A DNA stretch of 57,373 bases from Streptomyces sp. A3M-1-3. Lineage in GTDB: Bacteria; Actinomycetota; Actinomycetes; Streptomycetales; Streptomycetaceae. The stretch spans positions 1-57,373 of the forward strand of contig NZ_JANAVP010000032.1 in NCBI RefSeq assembly GCF_024213665.1. Direction: 5' to 3'. Made by a program: the position numbers and the translations under genes. The stretch's first letter is position 1. Each line of letters starts with the position of its first letter. The notes under the pieces are model-generated. The model had not been told where the DNA came from, ran no database searches, and worked only from the letters and a program-made list of their open reading frames with translations. Shown in pieces: positions 33,580-40,454 of the stretch.

Positions 33580-34680
33580 TCAGCCGGCGATGTCGCCGTA
33601 ACCCACGATGTCCTGCGGGCTCCGCGACCCCGGACCCACGTACCGCGCGGACGGCCGCACCAGGCGCCCCGTCCGCTTCTGCTCCAGGATGTGCGCCGAC
33701 CAGCCGGCCGTACGCGCACAGGTGAACATCGACGTGAACATGTGCGCCGGCACCTCCGCGAAGTCCAGCATGATCGCCGCCCAGAACTCCACGTTCGTGG
33801 CCAGCACCCGGTCCGGACGGCGCGCGTGAAGCTCCTCCAGCGCCGCCTTCTCCAGTGCCTCCGCCACCTCGAAACGCGGCGCCCCCAGCTCCTTCGCGGT
33901 ACGCCGCAGCACCCGCGCCCGCGGGTCCTCCGCCCGGTACACCCGGTGGCCGAAGCCCATCAGACGCTCGCCCTTGTCCAGCGCCTGCCTCACATACGCG
34001 GTCGCGTCACCCGTGCGCTCGATCTCCTCGATCATCCCGAGCACACGGGACGGCGCACCACCGTGCAGCGGCCCCGACATGGCACCCACGGCCCCGGACA
34101 GGGCGGCAGCCACATCGGCCCCCGTCGAAGCGATCACCCGCGCCGTGAAGGTGGAGGCGTTCATGCCGTGCTCGGCGGCCGACGTCCAGTACGCGTCGAC
34201 GGCCTTGACGTGCTTCGGGTCCGGCTCCCCGCGCCAGCGGATCATGAACCGTTCGACCACCGACTGCGCCTTGTCGATCTCCCGCTGCGGCACCATCGGC
34301 AGCCCCTGCCCGCGCGCCGACTGGGCGACGTACGACAGCGCCATCACGGCGGCGCGCGCCAGGTCGTCACGCGCGGTCTGCTCATCGATGTCGAGCAGCG
34401 GTTTCAGGCCCCACACGGGCGCGAGCATCGCCAGCGCCGACTGCACGTCGACCCGGATGTCACCCGAGTGCACCGGGATCGGGAACGGCTCCGCGGGCGG
34501 CAGACCGGGGTTGAACGCCCCGTCGACGAGCAGGCCCCACACATTCCCGAAGGACACGTGCCCGACCAGGTCTTCGATATCGACACCCCGATAGCGGAGA
34601 GATCCGCCCTCCTTGTCGGGTTCGGCGATCTCCGTCTCGAACGCGACGACCCCTTCGAGGCCGGGTACGAAGTCGGACAT
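33580..34680 (-). CDS. citrate synthase (citrate synthase 2-like)
   Basis: A 366-aa short-form type I citrate synthase that condenses acetyl-CoA and oxaloacetate, or a related methylcitrate-synthase activity. Active-site regions are SGPLHGGAPSRV (substrate His), GFGHRVYRAEDPR (second His and Arg) and the Asp in the AAIMLDFAEVP region. The start ATG 34680 (MSDFVPGLEGVV) has GAGGAGC about 6 nt upstream; the longer MRSRL start is not needed. It is transcribed divergently from pdxH. Confidence 0.92.
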   Translation of the reverse strand: MSDFVPGLEGVVAFETEIAEPDKEGGSLRYRGVDIEDLVGHVSFGNVWGLLVDGAFNPGLPPAEPFPIPVHSGDIRVDVQSALAMLAPVWGLKPLLDIDEQTARDDLARAAVMALSYVAQSARGQGLPMVPQREIDKAQSVVERFMIRWRGEPDPKHVKAVDAYWTSAAEHGMNASTFTARVIASTGADVAAALSGAVGAMSGPLHGGAPSRVLGMIEEIERTGDATAYVRQALDKGERLMGFGHRVYRAEDPRARVLRRTAKELGAPRFEVAEALEKAALEELHARRPDRVLATNVEFWAAIMLDFAEVPAHMFTSMFTCARTAGWSAHILEQKRTGRLVRPSARYVGPGSRSPQDIVGYGDIAG

Positions 34681-35025
34681 CAGGCGGCTCCTCATGATGT
34701 GTGCGACAAGCGGCGTGAAAACCGGGTGTCAAAGCAGGTGGCGAAATCTCTCGGCGCCGGCACGGATCCGCGGTCGTATGCGCACGACTCGCGGTCCGGA
34801 CCCGTCACCCCGTGGCTGCCCCGTACGGCCGGTGGTCACCCAACCGCCCGTGGAGCAGGCACGATATCCCGTCATGTACGGAGGCCACAGAGGCCCAGCC
34901 CAAGATTTTGGCGGGTTCGGCCGATGCGGGGAAGCGTGATGTCCGGCACACTGGCCCATTTCGTTCGGGAAGGATTAACGGCACTCCGTGCCGGGCAGAC
35001 TGGGGCCTGCGGCAGGATGGGCCCT
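34681..35025. other. 345-nt divergent promoter region between citrate synthase and pdxH
   Basis: No gene or strong dyad is evident. An ATG at 34939 is in frame with pdxH but would add 29 non-homologous residues. The region presumably holds both promoters; I see no confident -10/-35 pair. Confidence 0.5.
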
Positions 35026-35709
35026 GTGGAGAACCAGGACCTCGACCTTGACCCCGCCGACTTCGATCCCGCCGTCATGCGCAAGCAGTACCGCGCCGAG
35101 ATCGTCACGGAGGACTCTTTCGCCGCCGAGCCGATGGCACAGTTCGCCCGCTGGTTCCAGCAGGCGGTGAACAGCGGCCTCTTCGAACCGAACGCGATGG
35201 TGGTCGCCACCGCCACCCCCGACGGCCGGCCCAGCACCCGCACGGTGCTGCTGAAGGCGTTCGACGCCCGCGGCTTCGTCTTCTTCACCAACTACGGCTC
35301 CCGCAAGGGCCTCGAAATCGCCGCGAACCCGCACGTCTCGCTGCTCTTCCCCTGGCACCCGATCGCCCGCCAGATCATCGTCACGGGCACCGCGGCCCGT
35401 ATCGGCCGCGACGAGACGGCGTCGTACTTCCGCTCCCGTCCGCACGGCTCCCAGCTCGGCGCCTGGGCGAGCGACCAGTCCGAGGTGATCGCCTCCCGCG
35501 AGGAACTCGACCGCCGCTACGCGGCCCTGGCGGCGCGCTACCCGGAAAACGAACAGGTCCCGGTCCCCCCGGAGTGGGGCGGCTACCGGATCGCACCCGA
35601 GGAGATGGAGTTCTGGCAGGGCCACGAAAACCGTCTGCACGACCGGCTGCGGTATGTGACGGAGGGCGCGGGCGACGGCGCCTGGCGCCTTGAGCGCCTG
35701 TGCCCGTAG
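35026..35709 (+). CDS. pdxH: pyridoxamine 5'-phosphate oxidase
   Basis: A 227-aa FMN-dependent oxidase that converts pyridoxine/pyridoxamine 5'-phosphate to PLP. Conserved blocks are MRKQYRAE, DGRPSTRTVLLKAFD (FMN contacts), FFTNYGSRKG, RPHGSQLGAWASDQS and the C-terminal FWQGHENRLHDRL. I prefer GTG 35026, which has GCAGGA about 9 nt upstream; ATG 35017 is an alternative adding three residues. PLP made here would serve SerC among others. Confidence 0.92.
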   Translation: MENQDLDLDPADFDPAVMRKQYRAEIVTEDSFAAEPMAQFARWFQQAVNSGLFEPNAMVVATATPDGRPSTRTVLLKAFDARGFVFFTNYGSRKGLEIAANPHVSLLFPWHPIARQIIVTGTAARIGRDETASYFRSRPHGSQLGAWASDQSEVIASREELDRRYAALAARYPENEQVPVPPEWGGYRIAPEEMEFWQGHENRLHDRLRYVTEGAGDGAWRLERLCP

Positions 35710-35726
35710 GGCCCTGACGCGCAGAC

Positions 35727-35915
35727 GACCCGCGGGCTCGGGTCCCTCCTGGCGGAGGGAGCCGGCCGGACGCACCGGCGAGCCCACGGGTCGGGTGACT
35801 GCTTGGGATTGGCCGGCGTTCCGCCGGCACCGCACTGGGTGCGACAACGGGCGCTAGCCCGCAGTCACCTCACGAGTCCGAAATGAAATCACTTCGGGAA
35901 CACCTCCTTTCGCGT
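35727..35915 (-). ncRNA. candidate structured small RNA / 3' structured transcript carrying a 12-codon ORF
   Basis: Read on the minus strand, the transcript would begin near 35915, contain a perfect ribosome site and the 12-aa ORF, and then fold into successive hairpins: CGGGC/GCCCG (35848-35861), GCAC/GTGC (35832-35842) and GCCGGCG/CGCCGGC (35812-35828). A large three-way domain closes the 3' end, with GACCCG pairing CGGGTC and GGGCTCG pairing CGAGCCC (35727-35792), enclosing TCCCTCC/GGAGGGA. The last stem can also terminate pdxH on the plus strand. A promoter-like pair lies just upstream. Not matched by me to any Rfam family. Confidence 0.5.
35854..35892 (-). CDS. 12-aa small ORF with perfect Shine-Dalgarno
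   Basis: GTG-initiated, encoding MISFRTREVTAG, then TAG. AAAGGAGGTG (35901-35910 on the minus strand) lies 8 nt upstream and is close to a full anti-SD match. The stop lies inside the first hairpin of the structured region, so translation could influence folding. It is too short for any domain. The strength of the ribosome site is the main evidence that it is real. Confidence 0.5.
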   Translation of the reverse strand: MISFRTREVTAG

Positions 35916-35923
35916 GTGCCCAC

Positions 35924-35953
35924 ACCCTAGGAATCGCCTCGGCGTCCCGACAA
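35924..35953 (-). promoter_or_regulatory. candidate sigma-A-type promoter for the minus-strand RNA
   Basis: On the minus strand TTGTCG (35948-35953) and TAGGGT (35924-35929) are separated by 18 nt, an acceptable housekeeping promoter. Initiation would fall about 35915, shortly before the 12-codon ORF ribosome site. Confidence 0.45.
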
Positions 35954-35977
35954 GCGATTTATTCTGGGGAAAGTGGT

Positions 35978-36023
35978 GTGTGCTGCGTCACGTTCCAGTT
36001 GAATGATCTGACGTGCAGCACAC
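35978..36023. promoter_or_regulatory. 9-bp inverted repeat upstream of the PAS gene
   Basis: GTGTGCTGC (35978-35986) and GCAGCACAC (36015-36023) are perfect complements with a 28-nt spacer, ending 24 nt before the GTG start. It could be an operator or a 5'-leader hairpin. Confidence 0.5.
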
Positions 36024-36047
36024 GCGAACACCTGCAGGGGGTGCCAG

Positions 36048-37415
36048 GTGAGTGCTTCCCGAAGTAGTGAGACCGCCGATGCCGTGGGGCCACAGGAACC
36101 GGAGCGGGAGGGTCCCGGGTCCGATCTGCTGGCCGCGCTTCTCGATGGGATGGATGCCGCGCTGTGCGCGTTCGACGCGGATGGTGTGGTCACTCATTGG
36201 AATCGTGAGGCCGAGCGGATTCTGGGCTGGTCCGCGGCCGAGGCCGTGGGGCGGAGCGGGTTTGCCGGGTGGGCCGTGCGGACCGCCGATGCCGAGGACG
36301 TGCAGCGGCGGCTGATGGCCGCCATGGACACGCCTGGCCGCCAGGTGCACGAGTTCGCGCTGGTGACGAAGGACGGCGGGCGGGTGCTCGTACGGACGCA
36401 GTCCGCCGGGGTGCGGGGTGCGGACGGGAAGCCGGCCGGGGTGTACTGCGCGTTCAGCGAGGTGCATGCGCAGATCGACCTCGAGCGGTCGATCGCGCTC
36501 AGCGAGGCGCTGCTGGAGGACGCCTCCTGGGGCGTGGTCCTGGTGGATGTCGATCTGCGCCCTGCGGTCGTCAACGCGCATGCGGCGCGCGCGCTCGGCT
36601 CGGGGCGTACGGCGTTGCTCGGGCGCCCGCTGGGTGAGCTGATCACGCAGGGAGTGGAGGAGCTGGAGGGTGCGCTGCAGCATGTGCTGGCGGAGGGTGC
36701 GCCGCCGGCGCCGGTCGAGCTGTGGGTGACGCTGCGGACGGGGGAGGGAGAGCGCAGGCGGTGCTGGCGCTGCGGTTTCCTGCGGCTTGCCTCGCCGCTT
36801 GCGGAGGAGCCGGTTCCGCTGGGGGTGGGCTGGCTGTTCCAGGACATCACGGAGGCGCGGCAGGCCGAGTCGGACACGGCCCAGCTGCGGTTCCGTACGA
36901 ATCAGCTGCATCGGGCGGCCCGGGCGGCGGGGGAGTGCGACGACCCGCTCGAAGCGGCGACGGTCCATCTGGACTTCGCGCTGGCCGGTTTCGCCGACCA
37001 TGCGCTGCTGGACCTCGCGATGGGTGATCCGCCCCATCTCGTACGGTCGGCCTCGACGCCGTCCGGGTCGCCCGGCCCGAGCCTGCCGGCGCCGGGGTCC
37101 ATTCCGGTGCGGTACGTGGAGGGGCATCCGGCGCTGCAGTCGATGGACCGGATCGGCTCGGTCCGGGCGAGCGCGCCGTCCAGCGCGCAGGCCGGGGCGG
37201 CGGCGTCGTGGGCGGCGCCCCGCCAGTGGCCGGAGGGCACGGTGCACGCCCTGTGCACGGTGCTGCGCAGCCGCGGCCGCACGCTGGGGGTGGTGACGTT
37301 CCTGCGCGGCTCCAGCCGCCCCGCGTTCGAGCGCCCGGACGCGGTGTACGCGGAGGATGTGGCGGCCCGGGTGGCGGCGGCGCTGGACCTGGCCCTGGTG
37401 CTGGGCGGTCGGTGA
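36048..37415 (+). CDS. PAS-domain sensor protein without an obvious output domain
   Basis: A 455-aa cytosolic protein. A first PAS domain spans about residues 25-145 (AALCAFDADGVVTHWNREAERILGW is the canonical opening) and a second about 155-280 (SWGVVLVDVDLRPAVVNAHAA). A GAF-like remnant follows at about 290-450 (QLHRAARAAGECDDPLEAA onward). No kinase, phosphatase or cyclase motif follows, so it may signal by protein contact; such proteins in streptomycetes often carry SpoIIE phosphatase domains that are absent here. The GTG start has AGGGGG 7 nt upstream. Confidence 0.82.
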   Translation: MSASRSSETADAVGPQEPEREGPGSDLLAALLDGMDAALCAFDADGVVTHWNREAERILGWSAAEAVGRSGFAGWAVRTADAEDVQRRLMAAMDTPGRQVHEFALVTKDGGRVLVRTQSAGVRGADGKPAGVYCAFSEVHAQIDLERSIALSEALLEDASWGVVLVDVDLRPAVVNAHAARALGSGRTALLGRPLGELITQGVEELEGALQHVLAEGAPPAPVELWVTLRTGEGERRRCWRCGFLRLASPLAEEPVPLGVGWLFQDITEARQAESDTAQLRFRTNQLHRAARAAGECDDPLEAATVHLDFALAGFADHALLDLAMGDPPHLVRSASTPSGSPGPSLPAPGSIPVRYVEGHPALQSMDRIGSVRASAPSSAQAGAAASWAAPRQWPEGTVHALCTVLRSRGRTLGVVTFLRGSSRPAFERPDAVYAEDVAARVAAALDLALVLGGR

Positions 37416-37452
37416 CCGAAAGCCCGCGACCGGAGTCAGTGGGCGACCGGAG

Positions 37453-38208
37453 TCAGTGGCGGAAGAAGATGCGGTCGCGGTATTCCGTCATCACGCGGCC
37501 GTTCCACTCGTGCCCGCCGTCGACGTTGCCGGACCGCAGCAGCGGCGGTTCGATGCCGCGCTGGGCGAGCTCGCCGGCTGCGGCTGCCATGACGGCCTGC
37601 ATCACCGCGCTGGTGACGACGGTGGAGGCGGGGGCGAAGGGTGCCTCGATTCCGTCGGCGGTCAGCTCCGCGTCGCCGACCGCGATCTTGCTGTCGAGGA
37701 CGACGTCGCAGTGGTCCTTGAGGAAGGTGCCGGAGGCGTGCCGCGGCTTGGTCTCGGTCGCGTAGGCCACCGAGGTCAACCCGATGACCTTCAGGCCGAG
37801 CGCGCGGGCGTTCATCGCCATCTCCACCGGCAGTGCGTTGCGCCCGGACAGCGAGATGATCACCAGCGTGTCGCCTTCGGTGGCGGGGCTGCTGTCGAGT
37901 ACGGCGCCCGCGAGGCCGTCGACGCGTTCCAGGGCGCTGCCGAGGGTGGCGGGCATGACGTCGACGCCCACCGTGCCGGGGACCGCGAGCAGGTTCATCA
38001 GGGCGAGGCCGCCGGCCCGGTAGACGACGTCCTGGGCGGCGAGCGAGGAGTGGCCGGCGCCGAACGCGAAGAGCCGGCCGCCGGCGGCGACGGTGTCGGC
38101 GATCAGGGTGCCGGCCGCGGCGATGTTCCCGGACTCCTCGTCCCGTACGCGCTGCAGCAGTGCGATGGCGGCGTCGAAGAACTGACCGGCCAGCTTGCTC
38201 TCGCTCAT
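37453..38208 (-). CDS. SIS-domain phosphosugar-binding protein (UPF0309/NagS-like)
   Basis: A 251-aa sugar isomerase domain protein. The sugar-phosphate loop is AFGAGHSSLAAQDVVYRAGG and a second phosphate contact is IISLSGRNALPVEMA. From memory, the S. coelicolor orthologue (SCO4393) has been linked to glucosamine toxicity and acts on GlcNAc-6-phosphate, under the name NagS. ATG 38208 has GAAAGGG about 9 nt upstream. It diverges from the DtxR-type gene; the spacer has a DasR-like site, which fits aminosugar control. Confidence 0.85.
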   Translation of the reverse strand: MSESKLAGQFFDAAIALLQRVRDEESGNIAAAGTLIADTVAAGGRLFAFGAGHSSLAAQDVVYRAGGLALMNLLAVPGTVGVDVMPATLGSALERVDGLAGAVLDSSPATEGDTLVIISLSGRNALPVEMAMNARALGLKVIGLTSVAYATETKPRHASGTFLKDHCDVVLDSKIAVGDAELTADGIEAPFAPASTVVTSAVMQAVMAAAAGELAQRGIEPPLLRSGNVDGGHEWNGRVMTEYRDRIFFRH

Positions 38209-38258
38209 CGCGGGGGCCCTTTCCAGTGGGGGGTGTGTCCGGGTTCCGCCGATCACGG

Positions 38259-38274
38259 TGCGGTCTGGACCACA
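38259..38274. promoter_or_regulatory. DasR-responsive-element-like site
   Basis: The 12-mer CGGTCTGGACCA (38261-38272) matches the DasR element core TGGTCTAGACCA at 10 of 12 positions and is nearly palindromic. DasR is the GntR-type regulator of GlcNAc metabolism in streptomycetes. Its position between the SIS gene and the iron-repressor gene is consistent with control of the SIS gene. Confidence 0.6.
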
Positions 38275-38371
38275 CGCCTGTCAATACGCGGCATCCCTGG
38301 TACGGCACGGTTGTCGGCGCTATGCGTCAGAATTGGGGTCAGGGCCAGCGCACGACAATCGAGGGGCACGT

Positions 38372-39064
38372 ATGTCCGGACTGATCGACACCACGGAGAT
38401 GTATCTCCGCACCATCCTCGAGCTGGAAGAGGAAGGCGTGGTCCCCATGCGCGCCCGGATCGCGGAGCGGCTCGATCAGAGCGGTCCGACGGTCAGCCAG
38501 ACGGTGGCGCGGATGGAGCGTGACGGGCTGGTGACCGTCGCGGGCGACCGGCATCTCGAGCTGACCGAAGAGGGCCGCCGGCTGGCGACGCGCGTGATGC
38601 GCAAGCACCGGCTGGCCGAGTGTCTGCTGGTCGACGTGATCGGCCTGGAGTGGGAGCAGGTGCACGCGGAGGCCTGCCGCTGGGAGCACGTGATGAGCGA
38701 GGCGGTGGAGCGGCGGGTGCTGGAGCTGCTGCGCCACCCGACCGAGTCGCCGTACGGGAACCCGATTCCGGGCCTGGAGGAGCTGGGCGAGAAGGCCGAG
38801 GCGGACCCGTTCCTGGACGACAGCATGGTGAGCCTGGCCGATCTGCACGCGGGCGCGGAGGGCAAGACGGTGGTCGTCCGGCGGATCGGCGAGCCGATCC
38901 AGACGGATGCCCAGCTGATGTACACGCTGCGGCGCGCGGGTGTGCAGCCCGGTTCGGTGGTGAGTGTCACGGAGTCGCCGGGCGGCGTGCTGGTGGGCAG
39001 CAGCGGGGAGGCCGCGGAGCTGGACGCGGAGGTCGCTTCGCACGTCTTCGTCGCCAAGCGCTGA
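38372..39064 (+). CDS. dmdR1: DtxR/IdeR-family iron-dependent repressor (DmdR1-like)
   Basis: A 230-aa metalloregulator. The N-terminal winged helix (DTTEMYLRTILELEEEGVVP, then RLDQSGPTVSQTVARMERDGLV), the dimer/metal domain (MRKHRLAECLLVDVIGLEW, EACRWEHVMSEAVERRV; Met, Cys, Glu and His ligands visible) and a C-terminal SH3-like FeoA domain are all present. It represses siderophore and iron genes when loaded with Fe2+. The neighbourhood (SIS gene upstream, hydrolase downstream) matches S. coelicolor DmdR1. ATG 38372 has GAGGGG 6 nt upstream. Confidence 0.9.
   Translation: MSGLIDTTEMYLRTILELEEEGVVPMRARIAERLDQSGPTVSQTVARMERDGLVTVAGDRHLELTEEGRRLATRVMRKHRLAECLLVDVIGLEWEQVHAEACRWEHVMSEAVERRVLELLRHPTESPYGNPIPGLEELGEKAEADPFLDDSMVSLADLHAGAEGKTVVVRRIGEPIQTDAQLMYTLRRAGVQPGSVVSVTESPGGVLVGSSGEAAELDAEVASHVFVAKR
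38476..39057 (-). CDS. antiparallel ORF opposite dmdR1 (possible adm homologue)
   Basis: A 193-aa Ser/Arg-rich open frame runs almost the whole length of the repressor gene on the opposite strand, starting MATKTCEATSASSSAASPLL. Most such antisense frames in this DNA are shadows, and its codon pattern alone does not support coding. It is listed because in S. coelicolor an antiparallel gene (adm) overlapping dmdR1 has been reported to be expressed and to affect siderophore and antibiotic production. Whether this frame is its equivalent is unverified. Confidence 0.25.
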   Translation of the reverse strand: MATKTCEATSASSSAASPLLPTSTPPGDSVTLTTEPGCTPARRSVYISWASVWIGSPIRRTTTVLPSAPACRSARLTMLSSRNGSASAFSPSSSRPGIGFPYGDSVGWRSSSSTRRSTASLITCSQRQASACTCSHSRPITSTSRHSASRCLRITRVASRRPSSVSSRCRSPATVTSPSRSIRATVWLTVGPL

Positions 39065-39077
39065 CTTCCCGCGGAAT

Positions 39078-39112
39078 GACAGCCTCCGCCCAGGGTCGCG
39101 TGCGAGGCTGTC
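39078..39112 (+). terminator. hairpin after dmdR1
   Basis: GACAGCCTC (39078-39086) pairs with GAGGCTGTC (39104-39112) across 17 nt, starting 14 nt after the stop codon. Confidence 0.5.
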
Positions 39113-39250
39113 GCTGAGGCATATGACCCGAGGGTCCGGCTGTGTGCGCACAGCGGGTCGGGGAGGGGCAGGGGAATGCGCCCGTCGCGCTGGTCTTTTC
39201 GTTCTGATCGTTCGGACGGTTCTGCCGGTACATGTTCCGCCGGTGCGGAG

Positions 39251-39278
39251 GGTCCCGGCGCCCTGGGGCGCCGGGACC
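39251..39278. terminator. 12-bp perfect GC stem
   Basis: GGTCCCGGCGCC (39251-39262) and GGCGCCGGGACC (39267-39278) form a perfect stem with loop CTGG, followed by TGTCCTCCCCTT on the plus strand. It is an efficient-looking terminator in the middle of the gap. Confidence 0.65.
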
Positions 39279-39491
39279 TGTCCTCCCCTTCGCTGACCCG
39301 GAGCCCCGAGCTCCCAGGGTCAATCCCCTCGGACCGTCTTCCCCGAGCGGCCCGCCTCCCGTTGAAGATCTCCCCTCGGCTGCGGCCGTCAATCCTTGAG
39401 CGGCGTCACTCGAACGAGGGGTCTTGCCGGGGAGAACCCCGTTTTCGAATACGGGTTCGATAGTCTGGCCGAGCCCAACCGCTCGGGACGG

Positions 39492-40394
39492 ATGGACGGA
39501 CCGAAGACGACTGAAGGGGGTGCCAGGACATTGGTGCGGCGCATCGACGTGACACGGGCCGACGGAGTGCGGCTCGCCGCCTGGGAGTTCGCCGACCCGC
39601 CCAAGGGCGGGACGGACACCGAGGACGCCCCCGGCGTGCTCTTACTGCACGGGCTCATGGGCCGCGCCTCGCACTGGGCGCCCACGGCCCGCTGGCTCTC
39701 CGAGCGGCGCCGCGCGATCGGCCTCGACCAGCGGGGCCACGGCCGCAGCGAGAAGCCGGCCGACGGCCCGTACACGCGTGAGGCGTACGTGGCCGACGCC
39801 GAGGCCGCCGTCGAACAGCTCGGCCTCGCCCCCGTGACCCTCATCGGCCACTCCATGGGCGCCCTCACCGCCTGGCAGCTCGCGGCCCGCCGTCCCGACC
39901 TCGTCCAGGCCCTGGTCATCTGCGACATGCGCGCCTCGGCCCTCGGGGCCGCGTCGCAGCGCGAGTGGGACGACTGGTTCCGCGCCTGGCCCGTGCCCTT
40001 CGCGACGCTCGCCGACGTACGCAAGTGGTTCGGTGAGGACGACCCGTGGGTGGAGCGCCCCAGCCCGGCCCGCGGCGAGTTCTTCGCCGAGGTGATGGCC
40101 GAGCGCGCGGACGGCTGGCGTCCGGTCTTCTCGCGCCGCCAGATGCTCAAGTCCCGGGAGACCTGGGTCTTCGACGCGCACTGGGACGAGCTGGCCCAGG
40201 TCCAGTGCCCGGCCCTGGTGGTCCGCGGCCTGGACGGCGAACTGGGCCGCGCCGAGGCGCAGGAGATGGTCCGGGTCCTGCCCCGGGGCCGCTACGCGGA
40301 GGTCCCGGACGCGGGCCACCTGGTCCACTACGACCAGCCGGAGGGCTGGCGCACGGCGGTGGAGCCGTTCCTGGACGGTGTCCTCACGCCGTAA
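39492..40394 (+). CDS. alpha/beta hydrolase
   Basis: A 300-aa hydrolase. It has the oxyanion region LLLHGLMGRASHW, the nucleophile elbow GHSMGALTAW, and a late His in DAGHLVHYDQPEGW; the acid is probably in VVRGLDGELG. The family covers esterases, haloperoxidase-like enzymes and C-C hydrolases, so the substrate is unknown. Start uncertain: ATG 39492 has no clear ribosome site, while TTG 39531 or GTG 39534 would use GAAGGGGG at 39513-39520 and begin at the conserved RRIDVTRADG. Confidence 0.85.
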   Translation: MDGPKTTEGGARTLVRRIDVTRADGVRLAAWEFADPPKGGTDTEDAPGVLLLHGLMGRASHWAPTARWLSERRRAIGLDQRGHGRSEKPADGPYTREAYVADAEAAVEQLGLAPVTLIGHSMGALTAWQLAARRPDLVQALVICDMRASALGAASQREWDDWFRAWPVPFATLADVRKWFGEDDPWVERPSPARGEFFAEVMAERADGWRPVFSRRQMLKSRETWVFDAHWDELAQVQCPALVVRGLDGELGRAEAQEMVRVLPRGRYAEVPDAGHLVHYDQPEGWRTAVEPFLDGVLTP

Positions 40395-40454
40395 GACACC
40401 CGGGCGCAGACCGGCGCGCTCGGCCCTGCGGCGCCCTCCGGCGCGCTCGCGCGC

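Larger units (their letters stand above)
39065..39491. other. 427-nt intergenic region with two hairpins
   Basis: Between the iron repressor and the hydrolase. It contains the stems at 39078-39112 and 39251-39278, a GATAGT hexamer at 39459-39464 that could be a -10 element for the hydrolase, and no convincing gene. Between the two stems the sequence is comparatively T-rich (about 39187-39250), which could fit a short transcript ending at the second stem, but this is speculative. Confidence 0.45.

Noticed and set aside
32704..35026. Long plus-strand frame upstream of and in frame with pdxH
   Set aside because: It runs through the oxygenase gene in the wrong frame and antisense to citrate synthase. 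Only the pdxH part from 35026 has family homology.
39396..39491. TTG-initiated N-terminal extension of the alpha/beta hydrolase
   Set aside because: The 32 extra residues cover a possible -10 hexamer (GATAGT) and lack a ribosome site. Hydrolase homology begins after residue 45 of that extension.
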